The notes: generated by a model from the letters alone, not told the origin. A stretch of 64,000 bases of DNA from Ferrimonas balearica DSM 9799 (GCF_000148645.1 NC_014541.1:3247139-3311138); one strand, 5' to 3'; shown: positions 28,552-37,316, counted from the first letter of the stretch. Numbers and translations: made by a program.

Positions 28552-29502
28552 GTGAACCGTTTTGACAACCTGCCGACCCTGAGAGACCAGCTCTCCTCCG
28601 ACTCTTGTCCGGGCATTGAGGTGTCTGAGCTGGCGGATCTGGCGTCACTCGCGACCTATCAGGACGCCGATCCCTATGCCCCCCACCCGGTCGAGTATTT
28701 CTGCATGATCTTCATCGAGCAGGGGCAGGGTCGCCATCAGATCGACGGCATCGATTACCCCTATCAGGATGGCAGCATCATCTTCGTTAACCGGGAACAG
28801 ACACACGCCTTCGACCCCACCGACAAGCCGACAGGGAAGATGCTGCGGATCACACCGGCGTTCTTTACCGAGTGCTCCGCCAACATTCGCAAATCCTACT
28901 TCGTGCCCGTGCACATGAGCCTGGCCTACTCGCCGGTTCTGAAGTTGGACCCGGCGCTGATCCAAACCTGCCAGACGTTACTGCATGAAATTGCCATTTC
29001 ACAACAGGAGAAAGGGGGCGATGACGTCGTTACCCAACTGCTGTTCTCCGCGTTGATGCTCAGGCTGGCGCAGGCCCGGCGGCTTGGTAGTTCCTGTGCC
29101 AACGATGAGGACAGAGCACGCTTCAACGAGTTTCTTAAGCAGGTTGAGCAGCACTTTACTGACCACCGGGAGGCCAAGACTTACGCCAACAAAGTGGGCT
29201 TGAGTTATAAGTCACTCAACCTGTTGTGCCGGCGCTGCTGTGGCAAAACGGCAAAGCAGATCATCGATTTCCGGCTCAACCTGGAGATCACCCGCAAGCT
29301 GTCGATGAAAGGGGGCTCCATTCAGTCCATCGCGTTTGAGCTGGGTTTTGACGATACAACGAACTTTGTGAAGTACTTCAAGCGCTTCAATAACGTGACT
29401 CCCTCGGCGTACCGCAGTCGGTATTACGAGGAGGGGATGTTTGAAGAGCCGGAGACGCCGGCAGCTGAATCAACGCTCCGTCCGGAACACCATCCCGCCT
29501 GA
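28552..29502 (+). CDS. AraC-family transcriptional regulator
   Basis: 316 residues from GTG 28552, with GAGGG eight bases upstream. Residues ~30-170 form an N-terminal cupin sensing domain (HPVEYFCMIFIEQGQGRHQIDG, DGSIIFVNREQTHAF). Residues ~195-300 carry the two helix-turn-helix units of AraC, ending with the signature SIQSIAFELGFDDTTNFVKYFKRFNNVTPSAYR. The effector is unknown; by position it may control the cytochrome gene before it or the secreted lyase-like genes after it. The C-terminal 15 residues are Pro/Glu-rich and variable. Confidence 0.9.
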   Translation: MNRFDNLPTLRDQLSSDSCPGIEVSELADLASLATYQDADPYAPHPVEYFCMIFIEQGQGRHQIDGIDYPYQDGSIIFVNREQTHAFDPTDKPTGKMLRITPAFFTECSANIRKSYFVPVHMSLAYSPVLKLDPALIQTCQTLLHEIAISQQEKGGDDVVTQLLFSALMLRLAQARRLGSSCANDEDRARFNEFLKQVEQHFTDHREAKTYANKVGLSYKSLNLLCRRCCGKTAKQIIDFRLNLEITRKLSMKGGSIQSIAFELGFDDTTNFVKYFKRFNNVTPSAYRSRYYEEGMFEEPETPAAESTLRPEHHPA

Positions 29503-29528
29503 CCCACGCCCTGCCAGCAACGCAAAAC

Positions 29529-29554
29529 AAAGCCCATCCGAAATGATGGGCTTT
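29529..29554. terminator. Hairpin between AraC gene and lyase-like operon
   Basis: AAAGCCCATC..GATGGGCTTT stem with a T-rich run on the minus strand (TTTGTTTTG), so best read as the terminator of the lyase-like operon. It matches the ssrA terminator at 25 of 26 positions. Confidence 0.7.
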
Positions 29555-29584
29555 GGGGCTTGTCCGCCTCGGCACAGCATCGGG

Positions 29585-31276
29585 TTACTCCACTTCGCTG
29601 GCCATGTTATGCAGCCACACCTCCAGCTTGGTGTAGCCCGACGCATCAAGGGCGTTGTAGTCCTCCGGCAGTTTCAGCGGGCGCGGGTTCACCGCCAGTT
29701 CAGGCCAGCCCCCCGCATTGCTGGCGCAATCAATCTCCCTGCCGTCATAGCTGAAGTCCTGGGTTCCGACGCAGTTGATCAGCTTGCCGGTGCCATTGAT
29801 GACGTCGTTGATAAGACGGGTATCCACGTCGTCCCGATCCTTGGGCCGGGCGCCGGCATTGGCCAGCACATATTCCAGGGTCTGGCTGGCGGGCAATACC
29901 TTCAGGCCATACAGCCACAGTGGCGGCTGCTTCACCCGGAAATCGCCACCGTTGTCGCTGTCCACCCGCACACAGGGCCAGTCGGTGTTGTCCCAGCCCT
30001 CGCACAGGTTGTCCTCGATGTAGATCTTCGACCCATCCCGGGATTCGTTGATCACCACCCAGGCGGTGTCCCGTCCGGAGTCGGAGCTGGGCCCTTTCAG
30101 ACGCACATTGCCCGCAATGGTAGTGGTGCGTACTTTGCCGTCATGGGCGGCGTTGTTGGACAAGGGGGACAGGCGCATCGCCACCTGTCGGGTGTCGTAG
30201 GTAACGTTATTGACGGTGATGGTGCTGGGGCTGGTCTCCAGCGGGGCCCGGTCGTCATGGTGCGCCATCAGGTTGCCCTGCAACAGGGTATTCGGCGAGG
30301 ACACCATCAACCCCTTAGAGTGGCCCCCTTTCGGGTGCATGTTGTACCACAGCCCTTCACCCACAATGCTGTTGAGGATGCTGACGTTCTCTGCGGTGTC
30401 CTTCACCGTAAAGGTTTCATCAATGCCCCAGCTGACCGAGATATGGTCAAACACCACGTTATAAGGCCGACGGTTGGGGTCGTCGCTCTTGCCGATCACG
30501 TAGATGCCATCCCGGTCGCCCGGTGTCCGCCCCTCAATCGCGTCACCGGTACGCACCCGGATGTGCTGAATCAACACATCGTTCGCCTCAATACGGACTG
30601 ACGCCCCGCGCAGGTTGATGCCCGGACTCGGTGCCGTCTGGCCAGCGATGGTGATGTAGTCGTTGTTGATCGACAGCAATCCCAGCTCGGTCAGATCGAT
30701 GGTGCCGCTGGTTTCAAAGATGCACACCCGCGGCCCGGACGCGTCGATGCAGGCTTTCAGCGACCCACTGCCGCTGGCATCCAGGTTGGTGACACGATGT
30801 ACCGTGGTTTTGGCCGGTTTAAGATTACGGCCGCTGCCTGCGGGTGTGGTGATGCCAAAGCCCTCGGTACAGGGGATGATAGGCAGCGCGCCATCGGGCC
30901 GGTCGGGACAATCGGGGGCCGGGTCGGGATCCGGCGTCGGGTCAGGCGCGGGATCGGGGTCCGGCTCTGGATCAGGCTCCGGGTCAGGGTCAGGGTCAGG
31001 GTCGGGGTCCGGGGTCGGGTCGGGGGCGGGGTCCGGATCCGGCTCTGGGTCTGGGTCGGGATCCGGGTCCGGTGTCGGGTCTGGCTCCGGGTCTGGGTCT
31101 GGGTCTGGGTCCGGCTCAGGCTTCCCGGGCTTTTCCGGTTTCTCCTTGGGAGGCTTCTCCTGACCCGGAGGTTTTTCCGGTTTGGCGGCCTCGGCGGGGG
31201 CCAGCCCCACCAGGCTAAAGGCCGACACCACCAGGCCGACCACCATCACCTTCAACAGCTGCATTCTGGTCTGCAT
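29585..31276 (-). CDS. Secreted pectate-lyase-like beta-helix protein with Asp-Pro linker (paralog 3)
   Basis: 563 residues. Sec signal (cleavage near APAEA, residue 30), then a Lys/Pro-rich stretch (PPGQEKPPKEKPEKPGKPE), then a long Asp-Pro/Glu-Pro linker to about residue 125. The catalytic-type region begins with GFGITTPAGSGRNL and contains TSGTIDLTELGLLSI, YITIAGQTAPSPGINLRGA, DVLIQHIRVRTGD, FDHISVSWGIDET and ends GGWPEL...GYTKLEVWLH. This pattern is that of polysaccharide lyase family 1 right-handed beta-helix proteins. Unlike its two paralogs it has no lipobox and would be released. It starts 9 bases after paralog 2 and is surely in the same operon. Confidence 0.8.
   Translation of the reverse strand: MQTRMQLLKVMVVGLVVSAFSLVGLAPAEAAKPEKPPGQEKPPKEKPEKPGKPEPDPDPDPDPEPDPTPDPDPDPDPEPDPDPAPDPTPDPDPDPDPDPEPDPEPDPDPAPDPTPDPDPAPDCPDRPDGALPIIPCTEGFGITTPAGSGRNLKPAKTTVHRVTNLDASGSGSLKACIDASGPRVCIFETSGTIDLTELGLLSINNDYITIAGQTAPSPGINLRGASVRIEANDVLIQHIRVRTGDAIEGRTPGDRDGIYVIGKSDDPNRRPYNVVFDHISVSWGIDETFTVKDTAENVSILNSIVGEGLWYNMHPKGGHSKGLMVSSPNTLLQGNLMAHHDDRAPLETSPSTITVNNVTYDTRQVAMRLSPLSNNAAHDGKVRTTTIAGNVRLKGPSSDSGRDTAWVVINESRDGSKIYIEDNLCEGWDNTDWPCVRVDSDNGGDFRVKQPPLWLYGLKVLPASQTLEYVLANAGARPKDRDDVDTRLINDVINGTGKLINCVGTQDFSYDGREIDCASNAGGWPELAVNPRPLKLPEDYNALDASGYTKLEVWLHNMASEVE
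30915..31120 (-). repeat. Hexanucleotide-type repeat coding the Asp-Pro linker (paralog 3)
   Basis: Degenerate tandem repeats of the CCCGAC/CCGGAC type read on the minus strand give alternating Asp-Pro and Glu-Pro dipeptides. Repeat-unit changes of six bases keep frame. Confidence 0.8.
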
Positions 31277-31285
31277 GTTCGCCCC

Positions 31286-32917
31286 CTACTCCACCGCACT
31301 GGCCAGCTGGTGCAGCCAGACTTCGAGGTTGGTGTAACCGGAATCGTCGAGGCCATTAATCTCCTCGGGCAGAGTCAACGTGTGCGTGTTCACCGCCATC
31401 TCAGGCCATCCACCCGCATTGGCCGCTTCACAATCGATCTTGCGGCCATCGTATTCAAAGTTCTTGGTTCCCACGCAGTTGATGATCTGGCCGGTGCCGT
31501 TGATCACATCGTTGATGATGCGACTGTCCACCTCATCGCGGTCTTTGGGGCGTGCTCCGGCGTTGGTCAGCACGTAGTCCAGGGTGTCATCCGCCGGCAA
31601 GACCTTGAGCCCTTCAATCCACAGCGGAGGCTCTTTAACCCGGAAGCTCTCCCCTTTCTCGCTGTCCACCCGGACACAGGGCCAGGAGGGATTCTCCCAA
31701 CCATCGCAGAGGTTGTTTTCGATGTAGATTTTGGAGCCGCTGCGGTCCTCATTCACCACCACCCAGGCGGAGTCCCGGCTCTCTTCCGAGTTCGGGCCTT
31801 TGAGGCGAACGTTACCCGCTACCGTGGTGGTGCGGGTCTTGCCGCTGTGGGCATCGTTATTGGACAGCGGCGACAACCGCATTGCCACCTGGCGGGTGTT
31901 GTAGGTGACGTTATTGACGGTGATGGCGCTGGGGGTCGTTTCCAGCGGCGCCCGATCATCGTGATGGGCCATCAGGTTGCCCTGCACCAGCATGTTTTCC
32001 GCCGACATCATCAGGCCTTTGGAGTGCCCCCCTTTCGGGTGCATGTTGTACCACAGCCCTTCACTGACAATGCTGTTGAGGATATCAACGTTTTTGGCGG
32101 TGTCTTTCACCGTAAAGGTTTCATCGATGCCCCAGCTGACCGAGACATGGTCAAACACCAGATTGTGCGGCTGGCGACTGGTATCGTCCGACTTGCCGAT
32201 GGCGTAGATGCCATCGCGATCACCCGGTGTGCGCCCCTCAATGGCGTCACCGGTGCGCACCCGGACGTGCTGAATCAGCACATCACTGGCTTCAATCCGT
32301 AGCGAGATGCCCCGAATCATGATGCCCGGGCTGGGCGCCGTCTGGCCGGCGATGGTGATGTAATCGTTGTTGATGGACACCATCCCCAGCTCGGTCATGT
32401 CGATGGTGCCGCTGGTTTCAAACACGCACACCCTGGGCCCGGAGGCTTCGATGCAGGCCAGCAGGCTGCCATCGCCACTGGCATTCAGGTTGGTGACCTT
32501 GTGCACCGTAGTTTTCGGAGGATTCAGGTTACGGCCGCTGCCCGCCGGCGTGGTGATGCCGAAGCCCACCTTGCAGGGCACGATAGGCAGCTCGCCATTG
32601 GCCGGCTGCGGGCAATCGCCCGGCGAGGGTTCCGGATCAGGATCGGGTCCCGGTTCGGGCGTCGGGCCCGGATCAGGGTCCGGTTCCGGCTCTGGCGCGG
32701 GGTCAGGATCCGGCTCAGGAGCGGGGTCAGGATCCGGGTCCGGGCTGGGCTCAGGAGAGGGATCGGGGGATGGGTCAGGCGCCGGATCCGGCTCAGAACT
32801 GCTGGAAGACTGTTCACTGCACCCGGTACTGATCGAGCCTATCATCACCACCGGAACGGAAAGCACCAGGATTTTCAAACCCGTTCGCCAAACGTTAAGC
32901 CACGCGCGCCACGTCAT
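31286..32917 (-). CDS. Pectate-lyase-like lipoprotein with Asp-Pro linker (paralog 2)
   Basis: 543 residues from ATG 32917, which has GGGAGG five bases upstream; the frame open to 32983 is not needed. The lipoprotein signal ends at STGC, followed by Ser-rich and then Asp/Glu/Ser-Pro linker. The beta-helix domain repeats the family motifs (GFGITTPAGSGRNLNPP, TSGTIDMTELGM, IAGQTAPSPGIMIRG, HPKGGHSKGLMMS, NLMAHHDDRAPLETTPS) and ends GGWPEM...YTNLEVWLHQ. The three paralogs are clearly related along their whole beta-helix, so recent tandem duplication is likely. Confidence 0.8.
   Translation of the reverse strand: MTWRAWLNVWRTGLKILVLSVPVVMIGSISTGCSEQSSSSSEPDPAPDPSPDPSPEPSPDPDPDPAPEPDPDPAPEPEPDPDPGPTPEPGPDPDPEPSPGDCPQPANGELPIVPCKVGFGITTPAGSGRNLNPPKTTVHKVTNLNASGDGSLLACIEASGPRVCVFETSGTIDMTELGMVSINNDYITIAGQTAPSPGIMIRGISLRIEASDVLIQHVRVRTGDAIEGRTPGDRDGIYAIGKSDDTSRQPHNLVFDHVSVSWGIDETFTVKDTAKNVDILNSIVSEGLWYNMHPKGGHSKGLMMSAENMLVQGNLMAHHDDRAPLETTPSAITVNNVTYNTRQVAMRLSPLSNNDAHSGKTRTTTVAGNVRLKGPNSEESRDSAWVVVNEDRSGSKIYIENNLCDGWENPSWPCVRVDSEKGESFRVKEPPLWIEGLKVLPADDTLDYVLTNAGARPKDRDEVDSRIINDVINGTGQIINCVGTKNFEYDGRKIDCEAANAGGWPEMAVNTHTLTLPEEINGLDDSGYTNLEVWLHQLASAVE
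32632..32800 (-). repeat. Asp-Pro linker-coding repeat (paralog 2)
   Basis: Same type of degenerate six-base repeat as in the neighbouring paralogs, with some Ser-Pro and Gly-Pro units mixed in. Confidence 0.75.
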
Positions 32918-33028
32918 ACCGCCTCCCGGGCTGTTTGCCCGTACTTCACTGCCGCTAAAGCTGTCTTTAGGTATAGCAAGCATCCGGGGCGACCAGACCA
33001 GTAATCTCGGCCCCCCGGATACCCGGCA

Positions 33029-34825
33029 CTACTCCACTGAACGCGCCATCGAGTGCAGCCACAACTCCAGATTGGTATAGCCGGATGAGGACACCTCATT
33101 GGGGTTGTCCGGCAGCGTCAGTGGGCGCTTATTAATGGCCATCTCCGGCCAGCCTCCGGCGTTAATGTCACAGGGGATGTGGATGCGGAACTGGGCATCA
33201 GAGCCCGGCCGGGTATCCCAATCGGTAGTGACGTTCAGGGTCACGGTATTGCCGCTGCAACTCTGGCTTGCCACTTCCCGCATCTGACCGGCCCCGGTGC
33301 CTTCGAAAATCTCCACCGTGCGTCCCACGTAGGCGGTTTTGCTGCTGTCGCAATCCGGAATGCCACCGGAAACCGAGCGGCTGCCTGAACTGCTGACATT
33401 GGCCACCGGGTAAAGAATGGTGCCGGGGCCAACACAGTTGATGATGGTGCCGGTACGGTTGGCCACATCGGCAATGATGCGGGCATCCACCTCGTCCCGG
33501 TCACCGGGGCGAGCGCCGGCGTTGGCCAGCACGTAATCCAGCGTCTGACTGGCCGGCATCACCTGCAGTCCGTCAATCCACAGCGGTGGCTCTGACACCC
33601 GGAAGCTCGCACCATTGCTGGTGTCCACCCGCACACAGGGCCAATCGGTGTTATCCCACCCGTCGCAGAGGTTGTCCTCGATGTAGATCTTCGAGCCACT
33701 GCGATTCTCACTCAGCACCACGGTGGCCGAATCCCGGTTCGAATCGGAGCTGGGGCCCTTGAGGCGGACGTTGCCCGCCACCGTGGTGGTGCGGGTTTTG
33801 CCGTCGTGGGCGGAATTATTGGACAGGGGCGCCAGGCGCATCCCCACCTGGCGGGTGTTGTAGGTAACGTTGTTGACGGTGATGGCACTGGGAGTCGTTT
33901 CCAGTGGCGCCCGGTCATCGTGGTGCGCAATCAGGTTGCCCTGCACCAACATGTTTTCCGCCGAGATCATCAACCCCTTGGAGTGCCCCCCTTTGGGGTG
34001 CATGTTGTACCACAGCCCCTCACTGACGATGCTGTCGAGAATGGTGACATTGCGGGCGGTGTCCTTCACGGTAAAGGTCTCATCCAGGCCCCAGCTCACC
34101 GAGATGTGGTCAAACACCACATTAATGGGCTGTCGGGTCGGATCGTCCCGCTTGCCGATGGCGTAGATGCCATCACGATCCCCCGGGGTGCGGCCCTGGA
34201 TGGCATCGCCGGTGCGGATGGCGATGTGCTGAATCAACACGTCGCTGGCTTCGATGCGCACCGACGCCCCTCGGATCATAATGCCGGGGCTTGGTGCGGT
34301 CTGGCCCGCCACCGTCAGGTAATCGTTGTCGATGGAGATCATCCCCAATTCGGTCAGGTCGATGGTGCCGCTGGTTTCGAATACGCAGACCCTTGGTCCG
34401 GTGGCATCCAGGCACGCTTTGAGTGTGCCAGCACCGGTGGCTTTCAGGCTGGTCACCCGGTGTACGGTGGTCTTGGGCGTATTCAGATTGCGGCCGCTGC
34501 CCGCTGGCGTTTCGATGCCGAAGCCCACTTTGCAGGGTACGATCGGCAACTCACCGCTGGGCAGAGGAGGACAATCCGGTTCCGGATCAGGGTCGGGGTC
34601 AGGATCCGGTCCGGGCTCCGGGCCCGGGTCTGGATCGGGGTCCGGGTCTGGGTCTGGGTCGGGATCAGGATCGGGGTCCGGACCCGGGTCGGGGTCAGGA
34701 TCCGGTGCCGGCTCGGTACTGGATTGCTCACTGCACGCGGTCATCGTGGCCACCCCAGCCAGACTTAACAGCACCAGCAACCATCTCAGTGGCTCTGCCC
34801 ACCACGCGGAAATGCGCCCCTTCAT
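33029..34825 (-). CDS. Pectate-lyase-like lipoprotein with Asp-Pro linker and C-terminal insertion (paralog 1)
   Basis: 598 residues, ATG 34825 with GAGGAGGGGG just upstream. Lipoprotein signal ending MTAC, then almost pure Asp-Pro repeats to about residue 80. The beta-helix domain follows the same motif order as the other two paralogs. Between the family segments TGTIINCV and NAGGWPEM it carries an extra ~75 residues (about 33180-33425) with repeated Ser/Gly, two Cys and Thr/Val-rich strands; this is absent from paralogs 2 and 3. First gene of the operon. Substrate unknown; other polysaccharides than pectin are possible. Confidence 0.8.
   Translation of the reverse strand: MKGRISAWWAEPLRWLLVLLSLAGVATMTACSEQSSTEPAPDPDPDPGPDPDPDPDPDPDPDPDPDPGPEPGPDPDPDPDPEPDCPPLPSGELPIVPCKVGFGIETPAGSGRNLNTPKTTVHRVTSLKATGAGTLKACLDATGPRVCVFETSGTIDLTELGMISIDNDYLTVAGQTAPSPGIMIRGASVRIEASDVLIQHIAIRTGDAIQGRTPGDRDGIYAIGKRDDPTRQPINVVFDHISVSWGLDETFTVKDTARNVTILDSIVSEGLWYNMHPKGGHSKGLMISAENMLVQGNLIAHHDDRAPLETTPSAITVNNVTYNTRQVGMRLAPLSNNSAHDGKTRTTTVAGNVRLKGPSSDSNRDSATVVLSENRSGSKIYIEDNLCDGWDNTDWPCVRVDTSNGASFRVSEPPLWIDGLQVMPASQTLDYVLANAGARPGDRDEVDARIIADVANRTGTIINCVGPGTILYPVANVSSSGSRSVSGGIPDCDSSKTAYVGRTVEIFEGTGAGQMREVASQSCSGNTVTLNVTTDWDTRPGSDAQFRIHIPCDINAGGWPEMAINKRPLTLPDNPNEVSSSGYTNLELWLHSMARSVE
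34578..34715 (-). repeat. Asp-Pro linker-coding repeat (paralog 1)
   Basis: Most regular of the three six-base repeat tracts; encodes near-uninterrupted Asp-Pro dipeptides. Confidence 0.8.
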
Positions 34826-35030
34826 ACCCCCTCCTCGGTCCAGCCCGCTTCACTTGCACCGTGTTTAGGTATAGACCCTCCCCCTCCCAAACGGACGTTT
34901 GCACTTCTGCGGAAACATACCGATTTGGCCGAATGCTACGGAAATGCTTGAAGTTCTCGTCGCGGAACCTATGTTGTACCCAATAAGGAAATTTTCTGCA
35001 GTGCACTCGTAAATAGGGAAATTTATCGAA

Positions 35031-37316
35031 ATGCTCTGGACATCCTGGACGCCCTTCCGCGTCCGTCTTCTGCTGCTTCAATTGCTGCTGATCCTGGCGG
35101 GTACCGCACTCTCCTGGCAGGTCTATCACAGTGGCAGAGTGGTCAACAGCAACACCCAGATCCTGGTCAATGAGCACCTGCCGGAACTGCTCCAGATCCG
35201 CAATCTGATTGAGGAGCAACTGCGCACCGAACGCCTGCTCTATGAGTACTATGCCGACCAGAGCCGCGACCACTACCTGACCGAATACTTCGAAGCGCAT
35301 CACCGCCTCGCTCAGGTAATGGGTGACCTCAAACGGCAGCTGCCGGAACAGGACACCCTGCACCACATCGAACGTTACCAGGCGGAATATCACGAGCTCG
35401 CCAAGCGCCTCGATCATGCCCTGAGTCAAACCCCGGTGGACTGGGACCTGAGCCGCATGCTGCTGAGCCAGATCAGCGCACTGCGCGCCCAAACAGAACC
35501 CCTGCTTCAACAACTGGAGCGACAGCTCAATCAATCCGCTCAGCACGGTCTGGCGGAAACCCAGCAAAGCACCCGCGCCAATACCCGCTACGTGGTGTCG
35601 TTCTCTGTGCTGATCGTGCTGCTGGCCTTTATCGGCAGCGTTGTCGCCAATCGCCTACTGACCGATCGCTCCGAGCGCCGCCGTCTTGCGGCCTTTGCCG
35701 ACCGCAATCCCGACCCCATCCTCAGTGTTACCCTGCAGGGGCAGCTGTTGTCATTGAACCCCGCCGCGGCCCAGTTGGCTCAGGACCAGGGCATCCCACC
35801 CAATCCCCAACTGCTGGTGCCCGACCTCACCACCCAGTTGGCCAGGATGCAGCGTGAAGCGATCAGCGACTACGACTGGGAGTTTGCGCTGGGGCGGCGC
35901 TACCTGACCGCCCGTGCGGTCATGCTGGCCGAGCTTAAACAGGTACAGGTCCACCTGCGGGACATCACCGCAGCCAGCCGTGCTGAGGCGGAGTTGCGCC
36001 ACCGTGCCAGCCATGACCAACTGACCGGCTTACCCAATCGCCACCAGTTTGAACTGGACGCCCAACTGCAGATCGAACAGCATCCGGAGCAAAGCCTGAC
36101 TTTTGGGCTGCTCACCCTTAACCGGTTTCATCAGGTGACCTCCCAGGTGGGTTTTCAGGCCGGTGATGCCATTCTCCGCACCTGCTCACAGCGACTTTGT
36201 CGTGCACTCAACCCCTTCAATCTGATCGACCGCCCCATCGTGCTTTACCGCTTTGGCGGCACCCGTTTCGCCATACTGATTCAGGGGCAGGTCAGCACCG
36301 ACACTCTGGCTGAGCTGGCTGATACCATTGCCGATGTGTTCCACAAGCCGGTCTATGCCGATAACGCCCCCGCCAGTTTCCACCTCAGCGTTGAGCAGGG
36401 TTTTGCCCGCTACCCGGAGCACGCGGCCAACAGCCAGGAGCTGCTGCGCTGCGCCGATGCCGCCGTGCGGGAACCCCGCCAGGACGACGCCAATTACGTG
36501 CTGTACGCGCCGGCGCTGCGTGAACAGGAAGACCGTCTGATCACCCTGGAGAATGAGCTGCACCAGGCGATGAAAGAGAACCAATTCCTGCTCTACTTCC
36601 AGCCCCAGCAACGGCTGTGTGACGGTGCCATGATTGGCGCCGAAGCGCTGCTGCGTTGGCAACACCCTACGCGCGGCGTGCTCAGCCCCAACGAATTTAT
36701 CCATCTGGCGGAGCGCACCGGCCTGATTGTCAGCATCGGCGAATGGGTGCTGACTGAGGCCTGCATTCAGGCCCGCCAGTGGCAGGAGCAGGGGCACGAC
36801 ATGCTGATTTCGGTCAACCTGTCGGCACGCCAGATGCAGCAGGCCGACTTTGTGGAACGGGTGACCACCATTCTGGCGCGCACCGGAGCCCCGCCTCACA
36901 AAGTGGAGCTTGAGTTGACCGAAAGCCTGCTGATGACCGACCTCGACCGTGGCCACGACATGCTGTGCCAACTTAAAGCGCTGGGCCTGAAGCTGGCGAT
37001 TGACGACTTTGGTACCGGTTACTCTTCGCTGGCCTACCTGAAGCGCCTGCCGATGGACACCCTCAAGATCGATCGGCGTTTTGTCTCCAGCCTGCCCGGG
37101 GATAAACAGGACGGCGCCATCGTCCGCGCCATACTGGACCTGGCCGAACACCTTGATCTGAACGTCGTGGCAGAGGGGGTGGAAACCCAGGCCCAGCATG
37201 ACTGGCTGAAGCGTGCCGGTTGCGACGTGCTGCAGGGCTACTGGTACAGCCGCCCACTGGCTTGCAGCGACTGGGTCAGGATGGTGGAATCACGGCCCTG
37301 CAAAGCCCTTGCATAG
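35031..37316 (+). CDS. Membrane GGDEF-EAL protein with degenerate cyclase site; probable c-di-GMP phosphodiesterase
   Basis: 761 residues. Two membrane helices (about 10-30 and 187-207) enclose a helical periplasmic sensor domain. A PAS-like segment (about 220-310) and a GGDEF-type domain (about 320-480) follow. The cyclase signature is GGTRF at 409-413 instead of GGDEF, so cyclase activity is unlikely. The EAL domain (about 500-755) keeps Glu538 in EALLRW, ELTESLL, DDFGTGYSSL, KIDRRFV and EGVET, the metal and catalytic residues of an active phosphodiesterase. It faces away from the lyase-like operon, sharing a ~205-base divergent region. Confidence 0.9.
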   Translation: MLWTSWTPFRVRLLLLQLLLILAGTALSWQVYHSGRVVNSNTQILVNEHLPELLQIRNLIEEQLRTERLLYEYYADQSRDHYLTEYFEAHHRLAQVMGDLKRQLPEQDTLHHIERYQAEYHELAKRLDHALSQTPVDWDLSRMLLSQISALRAQTEPLLQQLERQLNQSAQHGLAETQQSTRANTRYVVSFSVLIVLLAFIGSVVANRLLTDRSERRRLAAFADRNPDPILSVTLQGQLLSLNPAAAQLAQDQGIPPNPQLLVPDLTTQLARMQREAISDYDWEFALGRRYLTARAVMLAELKQVQVHLRDITAASRAEAELRHRASHDQLTGLPNRHQFELDAQLQIEQHPEQSLTFGLLTLNRFHQVTSQVGFQAGDAILRTCSQRLCRALNPFNLIDRPIVLYRFGGTRFAILIQGQVSTDTLAELADTIADVFHKPVYADNAPASFHLSVEQGFARYPEHAANSQELLRCADAAVREPRQDDANYVLYAPALREQEDRLITLENELHQAMKENQFLLYFQPQQRLCDGAMIGAEALLRWQHPTRGVLSPNEFIHLAERTGLIVSIGEWVLTEACIQARQWQEQGHDMLISVNLSARQMQQADFVERVTTILARTGAPPHKVELELTESLLMTDLDRGHDMLCQLKALGLKLAIDDFGTGYSSLAYLKRLPMDTLKIDRRFVSSLPGDKQDGAIVRAILDLAEHLDLNVVAEGVETQAQHDWLKRAGCDVLQGYWYSRPLACSDWVRMVESRPCKALA

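Noticed and set aside
26032-29560. Genomic island inserted at ssrA
   Set aside because: tmRNA 3' end is intact with its own terminator, and no integrase, repeat of the tmRNA end itself, or phage gene follows. Only a similar terminator hairpin is seen, reported as a weak finding.
30915-31120. Possible CRISPR or regulatory repeat array
   Set aside because: Unit is six bases, in frame, with no spacers; it codes a protein linker.
30797-32302. Long plus-strand ORF with Arg-Val/Gly repeats opposite the lyase-like genes
   Set aside because: Mirror image of the six-base repeats coding Asp-Pro on the other strand; the minus-strand genes have signals, lipoboxes and ribosome sites.
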